This document shows, one piece after another, positions 1 through 6,168 of a stretch of 17,390 nt of DNA. Position 1 is the stretch's first letter, and the number at the start of each line of letters is the position of its first letter. Under the pieces are notes generated by a model. That model saw only the letters and a list, made by a program, of their open reading frames with translations, searched no databases and was not told where the DNA came from. This DNA is from VRUE01 sp036276735 (GTDB lineage: Bacteria > Actinomycetota > Thermoleophilia > Solirubrobacterales > 70-9), in the NCBI GenBank assembly GCA_036276735.1, contig DASUOH010000033.1:1-17390 (forward strand), read 5' to 3'. The position numbers and the translations under genes were made by a program.

Positions 1-143
1 TAGAGGTCCTCGACGTCGGACTCGTCGAGGTCGACCTCGGACACCGCCGCGGCGATGTCGCCGAAGGTGAGCACGCCAAGCTGCTGACCGCGGTGGATCA
101 GCCCTTTGACCTCCTCGAGCTCCTGAAGCTCAGCTACCAGCAT
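1..143 (-). CDS. rpoD: Primary RNA polymerase sigma factor (RpoD/SigA), N-terminal part only
   Basis: Reading from the ATG at 143 down to the window edge gives 47 complete codons beginning MLVAELQELEEVKGLIHRG and continuing LGVLTFGDIAAAVSEVDLDE. This matches sigma-70 region 1.1, the acidic autoinhibitory segment of primary sigma factors, with its G-x-LT-x-x-[ED]-I core and a following run of Asp/Glu. Region 1.1 keeps free sigma from binding DNA until it joins core polymerase. The start is well fixed because an in-frame TAG lies immediately upstream of the ATG. The Shine-Dalgarno sequence is poor (only GAGAAAG/GACGGG-like purines). The rest of the gene (regions 1.2 to 4) lies outside the window. 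The gene is divergent from the BrkB-like gene at 262 and has its own promoter and a hairpin-U6 element in the leader. Identification rests on region 1.1 alone. Confidence 0.8.
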   Translation of the reverse strand, partial: MLVAELQELEEVKGLIHRGQQLGVLTFGDIAAAVSEVDLDESDVEDL

Positions 144-177
144 CTATTCTGCACCCGTCTTTCTCGATTAGCAGCGT

Positions 178-201
178 AAAAAAGGACCGGCGTCCCGGTC
201 C
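178..201 (-). terminator. Intrinsic terminator or attenuator hairpin in the rpoD leader
   Basis: On the minus strand GGACCGG and CCGGTCC form a perfect 7-bp GC-rich stem with a 4-nt loop, followed directly by six T residues: the form of a rho-independent terminator. It lies downstream of the predicted rpoD promoter (about 20 nt past the expected transcript start) and 34 nt before the rpoD ATG, so it would interrupt the rpoD leader itself. Confidence 0.65.
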
Positions 202-227
202 GTAGAACCCCTCAAACGTCTGTTCGC

Positions 228-255
228 ATTGTAGTGCTTCAGTTTGTGAAGTCAA
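228..255 (-). promoter_or_regulatory. Sigma-A-type promoter for rpoD
   Basis: On the minus strand TTGACT (255-250) and TACAAT (233-228) are separated by 16 nt, close to the TTGACA/TATAAT consensus. The predicted transcript start is near 221. The -35 box overlaps the weak AAGG ribosome site (254-257) of the divergent BrkB-like gene, so expression of the two genes may interfere. Confidence 0.65.
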
Positions 256-261
256 GGCAAC

Positions 262-1113
262 TTGCCCGACCCCCTGAGAGATCCCGGCCCATGGCTGCGC
301 GCCTTCTGGCGGCGCGCTTATGAGGGCAACGTAACCGGCCTCGCGGCGATGGTTGCATACAACCTGATGCTCGCGGTCTTCCCGTTTGCGCTGCTGGTCC
401 TCTTCGTCTTCGGCCAGGTGCTGAAGATCCAGGGGGTCGAAACCGGGGTGCTGGACGACCTGCAGCGCCTCTTCCCCAATGTCGAGCAGGACACGCTGAC
501 GAACGTCTTGGAGCGGATCGAGGCCAACTCGACGACGATCGGGATCGTCGCCTTCGCGGCATCGCTGTGGATAGGTGCCTCGTTCTGGGGCGCGATGGAC
601 ACGGCCTTCTGCCGCATCTACCACGTCGAGTGCCGCGGTTGGGTCGAGCAGAAGCGCTTCTCGTTCGCGATGCTGGGCGTCGTCCTGCTGCTGATCGCCG
701 CCAGCATCCTGCTGCCCGCGATGGAGGCGGCGCTGGTCTCCAGCACCGACCGTCTGCCCTTCGGGCTCTCCGACATAAAGGCGATCGACACGCTACTCCT
801 GCTGGGCGCGACCCTGCTCGCTACTTTCGCCATTTGCTGCGTGATCTTTTGGGCGGTCCCTAAAGGGCACATGCCCTGGCGCGACGTCTGGCCCGGAGCC
901 CTGTTCGTCACCGCCGCCGTCGGCCTCGCCAACTGGGCCTTTCCCTTCTACCTGTCGAACGCCTCGAGCCTCTCGAGCCTGGGCTCGACCGCCGGCTTCG
1001 TCCTCATCGCGCTGCTCTGGTTCTACCTGCTGAGCCTCGCGCTCCTCGCCGGCGCGGTGATCAACTCCCTGCGGCACGAGCTGCACGACACCGGGGAGAT
1101 GCCCTACGCGTGA
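262..1113 (+). CDS. YihY/BrkB-family integral membrane protein
   Basis: The 283-residue product has the length and layout of the YihY/UPF0761 (Pfam Virul_fac_BrkB) family. An N-terminal FWRRAYEGNVTGLAAMVAYNL stretch leads into the first membrane helix, followed by an extracytoplasmic loop (residues about 55-95) and five more hydrophobic segments. A W-AxP-G central helix end and an AGFVLIALLWFYLLSLALLAGA C-terminal helix with a following short polar tail are typical of the family. Members are cytoplasmic-membrane proteins of unsettled molecular function; older names such as ribonuclease BN and virulence factor are not supported by the sequence. The start is taken as TTG at 262, because an in-frame TGA lies five codons upstream and the family motif begins soon after. 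AAGG at 254-257 is a close, weak ribosome site, so a slightly later start is possible. The gene is divergent from rpoD. Confidence 0.85.
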   Translation: MPDPLRDPGPWLRAFWRRAYEGNVTGLAAMVAYNLMLAVFPFALLVLFVFGQVLKIQGVETGVLDDLQRLFPNVEQDTLTNVLERIEANSTTIGIVAFAASLWIGASFWGAMDTAFCRIYHVECRGWVEQKRFSFAMLGVVLLLIAASILLPAMEAALVSSTDRLPFGLSDIKAIDTLLLLGATLLATFAICCVIFWAVPKGHMPWRDVWPGALFVTAAVGLANWAFPFYLSNASSLSSLGSTAGFVLIALLWFYLLSLALLAGAVINSLRHELHDTGEMPYA

Positions 1114-1146
1114 TCGTCCGCCGCGCGGGGCGGGGCGGGGCAGAGT

Positions 1147-1164
1147 GAACCGATGCATCGGTTC
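1147..1164. repeat. Perfect 18-bp palindrome in the 1114-1388 spacer
   Basis: GAACCGATGCATCGGTTC equals its own reverse complement. It sits 34 bp after the BrkB-like gene stop and is not followed by a T-run, so it looks more like a dimeric regulator site than a terminator. No partner regulator is identifiable here. The surrounding spacer (1114-1388, 275 bp) contains no convincing gene. Confidence 0.5.
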
Positions 1165-1174
1165 GTGTAGTGCA

Positions 1175-1199
1175 CCATTTTGTGCACCGCACCAAATGG
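1175..1199. repeat. Imperfect inverted repeat with repeated TGCACC
   Basis: CCATTTTGTG (1175-1184) and CACCAAATGG (1190-1199) pair at nine of ten positions around a 5-nt loop. TGCACC occurs at 1171 and 1183, with a further GCACC at 1189. It lies 10 bp after the 18-bp palindrome and runs into the self-complementary GGCGCGCGCGCC at 1198-1209. It may be part of one compound regulatory site; function unknown. Confidence 0.35.
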
Positions 1200-1291
1200 C
1201 GCGCGCGCCAAACGCTCACACGGCATTTGCAGGCATTGCTCGAACCGCGATTTGGACCATTGCGCGAAATCACGGCGACAGTTGAATTCCC

Positions 1292-1320
1292 TTGCCTAAT
1301 TGCGCGGCCGTGGCTATGCA
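1292..1320 (+). promoter_or_regulatory. Weak candidate promoter for the six-cysteine secreted protein gene
   Basis: TTGCCT (1292-1297) and TATGCA (1315-1320) are spaced 17 nt apart, the right spacing for a sigma-A promoter, but the -10 match is poor. It would give a leader of about 60 nt before the ATG at 1389. Offered only as the best candidate in the spacer. Confidence 0.25.
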
Positions 1321-1345
1321 TGAAGGACCCCCGCAGACGGGGAGT

Positions 1346-1364
1346 GCGCCGCCCAACGCGGCGC
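1346..1364 (+). promoter_or_regulatory. Leader hairpin upstream of the gene at 1389
   Basis: GCGCCGC and GCGGCGC form a perfect 7-bp stem with a CCAAC loop. The stem ends 24 nt before the ATG, leaving the AAAGGAAGAG ribosome site (about 1377-1386) unpaired. It could stabilise the transcript or present the ribosome site. Confidence 0.4.
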
Positions 1365-1388
1365 GCCAGTCAAGCGAAAGGAAGAGAT

Positions 1389-2123
1389 ATGCGCAACCTC
1401 AAGGCCCTCGGCCTCGCGTTTGTTGCGATGTTGGCGATGAGCGCCATGGCTGCCTCGGCGGCACAGGCAAGCGCCGAACCCAAATTCACAGCGGCCGAAT
1501 ATCCGGCGACCCTGGATGCGACAGGAGACGAATTCGAAAAATTCACAGCATTTGGCGGCGAAGTCACATGCAAACACTCCGAATTCCACAGCGAACTGAC
1601 GGGACCGTCGAATGAATTGACGGTCACACCGACATATAACGACTGCCACGCCTTGGGCATCGGATCAGTAGGAGTCCTTTCGGCCACAGTCACACATAAC
1701 GGCTGCAAGTACAGATTCTACAACCCGAAAACACACGGATCATCGCTACAAACATCGCCGAGCGAAACCCATCACTACTACACGCTCTCAACCGACGTGG
1801 ACTGTCCGACGGGTAAACAGATTGAAGTTCACATCTACCCGAGCCTCCTCCACACTGGCTCGATTTGCACACTGACAGTCGGTTCGCAGACCGGTCTCAT
1901 CGGTGCCACAGCTGACGTTCATACAAAAGCAGGCGCGGATGACGTCACTTTGACAGGAACAGTCAACAATATTAGATCGGAAATGCACAGGTTCTCGAGC
2001 GCCTGTCCGGAAAGCGGTACCACAGTAATCACCAATTCGGCCACGTACCATATTCCGTCCGACGGGGTGACAGCTCAGGGGACAAACGAAGTCGAAGAAT
2101 TCATCGACGCTGACATCGGCTAG
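1389..2123 (+). CDS. Secreted six-cysteine protein of unknown function
   Basis: The ATG at 1389 follows a strong AAAGGAAGAG ribosome site and begins a clear Sec signal peptide: MRNLK, then a hydrophobic Ala/Met-rich core, with cleavage likely after AQA or ASA (residues 27-29). The frame is open further upstream, but that part lacks a ribosome site and would bury the signal peptide. The mature protein of about 215 residues has six cysteines (61, 86, 106, 139, 160, 206), enough for three disulfides, and a Thr/Ser-rich, beta-strand-like sequence with no enzyme motif I recognise. Codon use is odd for the window: many ACA, GAA and AAT codons, and a 60-base sample (1681-1740) is 50% GC against 70% at 12901-12960 in pilT. 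That suggests recent acquisition or relaxed codon selection. It appears to be monocistronic, ending at a strong hairpin. The name is descriptive only. Confidence 0.75.
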   Translation: MRNLKALGLAFVAMLAMSAMAASAAQASAEPKFTAAEYPATLDATGDEFEKFTAFGGEVTCKHSEFHSELTGPSNELTVTPTYNDCHALGIGSVGVLSATVTHNGCKYRFYNPKTHGSSLQTSPSETHHYYTLSTDVDCPTGKQIEVHIYPSLLHTGSICTLTVGSQTGLIGATADVHTKAGADDVTLTGTVNNIRSEMHRFSSACPESGTTVITNSATYHIPSDGVTAQGTNEVEEFIDADIG

Positions 2124-2156
2124 ACGTTTCGAACCCTTGTAATTCGAGGCAGCGCG

Positions 2157-2188
2157 GACGGCCCCGACCCAGCTGGGTCGGGGCCGTC
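2157..2188 (+). terminator. Strong hairpin terminator after the six-cysteine protein gene
   Basis: GACGGCCCCGACCC and GGGTCGGGGCCGTC form a perfect 14-bp stem around AGCT, 33 nt after the stop codon. Only a weak TCACAAAAG tail follows, so it lacks a classical U-run; strong GC hairpins of this sort are common gene-end signals in high-GC actinobacteria. It separates this gene from the operon at 2377. Confidence 0.65.
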
Positions 2189-2284
2189 TCACAAAAGGCT
2201 CGATGAGTGCTGGCGGCCATCCTCGCCGCTACGCGCATCCTCTCTTTGGCAAGGCAGAGGCACGAAAAACCTCTACATGATCTC

Positions 2285-2314
2285 TTGACAACGACCCAGT
2301 CGTTCCGATACAGT
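2285..2314 (+). promoter_or_regulatory. Sigma-A-type promoter for the surface-protein operon
   Basis: A perfect -35 TTGACA (2285-2290) is followed 18 nt later by TACAGT (2309-2314). The expected transcript start is near 2321, giving a leader of about 55 nt before the TTG start at 2377. The octamer CAGTCGTT occurs in the spacer (2297) and again across the -10 box (2311), and ACGAC-CCA-GTCGT forms a small inverted repeat: a possible operator. Confidence 0.6.
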
Positions 2315-2327
2315 CGTTGGACAGGAC

Positions 2328-2349
2328 AGCTGGAATACTCATTCCAGCT
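2328..2349 (+). promoter_or_regulatory. 5' leader hairpin of the surface-protein operon
   Basis: AGCTGGAAT and ATTCCAGCT make a perfect 9-bp stem with an ACTC loop, about 7 nt after the predicted transcript start and 12 nt before the AGGGGG ribosome site (2362-2367). It may protect the 5' end of a 6.6-kb message. Confidence 0.5.
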
Positions 2350-2376
2350 ACATCGGTAACTAGGGGGACATGGGAA

Positions 2377-5300
2377 TTGGGAACGCGAGGCGATTTCAAG
2401 GTTGCATTGCTCGCGCTGGCTTCCCTGCTCATGATCGCAAGCGTATTTGCGCCAGCCGCAAATGCTGCGCCGGCGGAGCTGTGGACGAAATGCACTACCG
2501 GCACCGCTGCTGAACAATGCAGCGTCCCCCGCGGCGTCGAGTCGGCTCCTCTGACTGCGCCGAATGCGGGTCATATCTTCGTCGCCGACCAGACTGGGCG
2601 ACGGGTTTCTGAGTTCACCGCTTGGGGTGTGTTCGTCAAGACCTGGGGTTGGGACGTTGTGGCGAGCGGTCCCGGCGATGACGTCGTCGCGCCTGAAGAT
2701 CAGTTCGAGATTTGCCTCCCTGACGCCGGCGATACCTGCAAGGCTGGCGTCCAAGGAAATGTCGGTGTCGGGCAGTTCGGAACGGTGGCCGGCATCGCAG
2801 TAGACTCCGCGGGGAACGTCTACGTTTTCGATCCTCCTGCTCGCAGGGTGCAGAAGTTTTCACCGTCCGGACAGTTTTTGCTGATGTTTGGTGGCGGCGT
2901 CAACCAAGGCGGTGGCACCCCAGCGAACCCAGGCAATGTTTGCACCGCCCAACACATCGCCAACGGCGATGTCTGCGGCGCCGGAGCCACCGGGTCCGCA
3001 AATGGCCAGTTCGGTGCCGTTCAGGGGCTTGGCGACTATATCTCTGTCGACACCCTAGGAACCGCGGTTGCCACCGACGACAAAGTGTACGCAGGCGACG
3101 TAGGCCGCATTCAGCGCTTCGACAGCGACGGTGTTTGGCAGGCCAGCATCGCAGTTCCGGAGACCACTAATTCCCTGGCCACCGACGCGACCGGCAATCT
3201 TTACGTCACGTACATCAACGCCAGCAACAACAACAAACCGAATGTCCGGAAACTCGATCCGGCGCAATCCACCGCGAGCGAACTCTGCCAGTTCGAAGCG
3301 TCGAATCCACGTGCGGTTGCGATCGCGCCGGATGGAGAGGTCTACGCATTCAACAAAAACGGAGCCGACTCGAGAATCCTCCGCTTCAGCTCGACCTGCA
3401 GCGGGGGTTCGCCACCGCCCCCGGCGCTGCCGCTTGAGAGCTTTCCCGTGGATTCCCCGTCTGGCTTGAGCGATAGCTCCACGGGGTTGGCGGTCAACAA
3501 CTGTGATACCTCTGAGAACTCAGTCTATCACTCAAATAACAATTCTCCCTTCGTGCGCGCTTTCAGCGAACCTCCAGATCCGGATGTTTGCGGCGACCCG
3601 CCGATAGAGAAACCGGTGATAGATCGCCAGTACGCAATCGCGGTCGATACCGACAGCGCTCGAGTCGGTGCTGACATCAACCCAGAATTTTTCGAGGACA
3701 CGGTTTATTACGTCCAGTACGCTACGGCGGCCTGCATTGAAGCAGGCGGTTGGGAAGCCGGTTGCGTCCATGCCTTTCCGAGCCCCCCCGGCGTACCTCT
3801 GAACGGTGGCGTCGTCGACGTTCCTGTCAGCGCCGCACCACTGACCATCACGGAACTTGAGCCGGGGGTCGAATACCTTTACCGCTTCGTCGCTGAAAGC
3901 AGTGGGGGAGGCCCTGTCTATGGCGTCGACCCTGACGGGAATCCTGAGACCAATCCGCCAGAAGCGAGCATCCTCGAAGGGCTGGCAGCCGCCTTCACCA
4001 CCTTCCCAGATCCGTCCGCCCACAAAACCGACTGTCCTAACCAGGGTTTCCGCACGGGCGCCTCGGCCCGCCTGCCCGACTGCCGCGCCTACGAGTTGGT
4101 CTCCCCGGTCGACAAAGAGGGTGGTGAGGTCGACGTTCTCGGTTCGGTTTTCTCGTTGGCCGAGAGCGCTACCGATGGCGACGCGTTTACCTACTCCTCC
4201 CTCCGCGCCTTTGGCGATCCCAGGTCCGCCAACTTGGTCAACCAGTATCTCGCACGCCGGGACGCTGGCAGCGAGGAATGGCGAAGCGAAGCGATTACCG
4301 CCCCCCGTGAAGGCGACAGCTTCAGTGACCTGACCGATCAAAAGTCCCACTACAAAGCCTTCAGCGAAGACCTCTGCAATGCCTGGAACTGGGAGAGCAC
4401 CGAACCGACCCTTGCGCCAGGGGCGCTCGTCGGCTTCCCGAACCTCTATCGCCGTGACAACTGCGGACCAGGCACCGGGAGCTTCGAAGCTTTGACCACC
4501 GTAGTGCCACCCGACATCGAGCGGGTGGACCGTTTCCTTCCTGAAGTTCAAGGCTTTTCAGCCGACGGCTCACTGTCCGTCTTCCGCGCCGCCGGACAGC
4601 TGGCTCCGGGCCTCGTTCCGTGTGGCTCCGCTGAAGAATCCGCGAACATCTGTACGAAGCGTGTATACGCCTCCCAGGGAGGCGAGCTCTCGCTGGTCAG
4701 CGTGCTGCCGGATGGCACCCCGAGTGAGATTCCGAGCTCGGCCGGGACGGCGGCGGGGCTGGAGGGGCACCACACCGAGAGCCTGGTCGACCGGGCTGTC
4801 TCGGCGGACGGCTCGAAGGTCTTCTGGACGGCTGGAAGCGATGGGCTCTATGTCCGCCTTAACCCGATGGCCGCAGAAACTGCGGCTGACCTGAGCGGGA
4901 ACTGCATCCCGGACCCGGCGCTGGCCTGCACGGTGGAGATTGTGGAGGCCTCGTTTGTGCGCTTCTGGAGCGCCGCCGCCGACGGCCACAAGGCGATCTA
5001 CAGCGTCGGGGTCCTCAATGGGCCAACGGGGGCCGACCTCTATGAATTCGACCTGGCGACCCCGACCCCGACTTCGACGCTGATAGCGGAGGGCGTGCGA
5101 GGTGTCGCGGGCACGAGCAGGAACGGGTCCGACATCTACTACGTCTCGACCGAGGTGGAGACCCCATTGCCCAATGTCGACGGTGACGTGGCGCAGCTGG
5201 GCCAACCCAATCTGTACCACTACGAGATGGAAGGCGGTGGGCCGGAGAGCGAGACTTTCGTCGCGACGCTCGCCGGGGCAGACGCACAACCACCGGAATC

Positions 5301-6168
5301 GAATGCCTTCAGTCCTGGAGCGGCCAACCCGGACGCTCGCAGCGCCCGGGTCACGCCAGATGGGAGCCACCTCGCCTTCACCTCGAGCGCGTCGTTGACC
5401 GGCTACGACAACACTGATTTGACCAGTGGCGAGCCTGACCTGGAGGTCTTTCTCTATGAGGCGGCGTCCGGCGAGCTCGTCTGCGTTTCGTGCAACCCGA
5501 GCGGCGCGCGGCCGGCGGGCAGAGAAGTGGGCAGTCAGTCACGGGCGGCGACGATCCCACCCTGGCCCCATCAGCTGCATCCTTCGCGCGCCCTCTCCGA
5601 AGACGGCGAGCGGCTCTTCTTCGAGAGCTACGACGGCCTGGTCCTTGCGGACACCAACGGCCGCAAGGACGTCTACGAGTGGGAGGCGGTCGAGGGTGAA
5701 GGGGGCGGCGCAACGGAATGCCGCGAGCTCGGCGCAGAACTTTACGTAGAGGCGAGTGACGGCTGCCTCAGCCTGATTTCCTCGGGTACGAGCCCCCTGG
5801 AGTCCGATTTCTTGGACGCCTCCGCCGACGGACGCGATGTCTTCTTCAGAACCGCCTCGAGCCTGCTCGCACACGATCCGGGCCTCCTCGATGTCTATGA
5901 CGCCCGCGAAGGTGGCGGCTTACCGGCGCCGCCTTCCCTGGTGGCGCCCTGCGAAGGGGAGGCCTGCCAGAGTCCGGCGACCCCGCCTGGAGAAGTGACG
6001 CCGGCGAGTGCCGCCTTCAGTGGTCCAGGTAACGTCACGCCCAAGAACAAAGCGCGCCGCTGCCCCAAAGGCAAGCGCCGAGTGGTCCGTCGCGGCAAAG
6101 CGCGCTGCGTCGCGAAGAAAAAGCACCGACGGGCCGACCGCCGCAACCATAGGAGGGCACAGCGATGA
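2377..6168 (+). CDS. Large secreted NHL/WD40-like double beta-propeller surface protein
   Basis: The 1263-residue product starts with a Sec signal peptide (GDFKVALLALASLL through ANA-AP) and looks exported. Residues about 60-360 contain NHL-type propeller blades such as VGQFGTVAGIAVDSAGNVYV followed by FDPPARRVQKFSPSGQFLL. Residues about 409-545 resemble a fibronectin-III-like sandwich. An RTGASARLPDCRAYELVSP junction follows (Cys569). From about 729 to 1165 there are seven S-x-DG/xNGS blades (SADGSKVFW, VTPDGSHLAF, SADGRDVFF) typical of TolB/PD40 propellers. The last 35 residues (from Cys1229) are Cys plus Arg/Lys-rich, possibly a wall-retention tail. The start is taken as TTG 2377 with AGGGGG nine nt upstream; TTG 2317 lies inside the predicted promoter region. 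An ATG at 2370 is better placed by eye but is out of frame. The gene overlaps the next by ATGA. Role: extracellular binding or scaffold, inferred; no catalytic motif seen. Confidence 0.8.
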   Translation: MGTRGDFKVALLALASLLMIASVFAPAANAAPAELWTKCTTGTAAEQCSVPRGVESAPLTAPNAGHIFVADQTGRRVSEFTAWGVFVKTWGWDVVASGPGDDVVAPEDQFEICLPDAGDTCKAGVQGNVGVGQFGTVAGIAVDSAGNVYVFDPPARRVQKFSPSGQFLLMFGGGVNQGGGTPANPGNVCTAQHIANGDVCGAGATGSANGQFGAVQGLGDYISVDTLGTAVATDDKVYAGDVGRIQRFDSDGVWQASIAVPETTNSLATDATGNLYVTYINASNNNKPNVRKLDPAQSTASELCQFEASNPRAVAIAPDGEVYAFNKNGADSRILRFSSTCSGGSPPPPALPLESFPVDSPSGLSDSSTGLAVNNCDTSENSVYHSNNNSPFVRAFSEPPDPDVCGDPPIEKPVIDRQYAIAVDTDSARVGADINPEFFEDTVYYVQYATAACIEAGGWEAGCVHAFPSPPGVPLNGGVVDVPVSAAPLTITELEPGVEYLYRFVAESSGGGPVYGVDPDGNPETNPPEASILEGLAAAFTTFPDPSAHKTDCPNQGFRTGASARLPDCRAYELVSPVDKEGGEVDVLGSVFSLAESATDGDAFTYSSLRAFGDPRSANLVNQYLARRDAGSEEWRSEAITAPREGDSFSDLTDQKSHYKAFSEDLCNAWNWESTEPTLAPGALVGFPNLYRRDNCGPGTGSFEALTTVVPPDIERVDRFLPEVQGFSADGSLSVFRAAGQLAPGLVPCGSAEESANICTKRVYASQGGELSLVSVLPDGTPSEIPSSAGTAAGLEGHHTESLVDRAVSADGSKVFWTAGSDGLYVRLNPMAAETAADLSGNCIPDPALACTVEIVEASFVRFWSAAADGHKAIYSVGVLNGPTGADLYEFDLATPTPTSTLIAEGVRGVAGTSRNGSDIYYVSTEVETPLPNVDGDVAQLGQPNLYHYEMEGGGPESETFVATLAGADAQPPESNAFSPGAANPDARSARVTPDGSHLAFTSSASLTGYDNTDLTSGEPDLEVFLYEAASGELVCVSCNPSGARPAGREVGSQSRAATIPPWPHQLHPSRALSEDGERLFFESYDGLVLADTNGRKDVYEWEAVEGEGGGATECRELGAELYVEASDGCLSLISSGTSPLESDFLDASADGRDVFFRTASSLLAHDPGLLDVYDAREGGGLPAPPSLVAPCEGEACQSPATPPGEVTPASAAFSGPGNVTPKNKARRCPKGKRRVVRRGKARCVAKKKHRRADRRNHRRAQR

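Noticed and set aside
1127..1140. GGGGCGGGGCGGGG run as a G-quadruplex
   Set aside because: Only three G-runs of four are present on this strand, so the usual four-run motif is not met.
1170..1388. Upstream extension of the six-cysteine protein frame
   Set aside because: The extension has no ribosome site, passes through palindromic spacer and would bury an obvious signal peptide; ATG 1389 has a strong ribosome site.
3532..4551. Long minus-strand open frame (339 residues) inside the propeller gene
   Set aside because: It is the complement of a high-GC coding region with clear propeller repeats on the plus strand; the product has no recognisable motif and no ribosome site.
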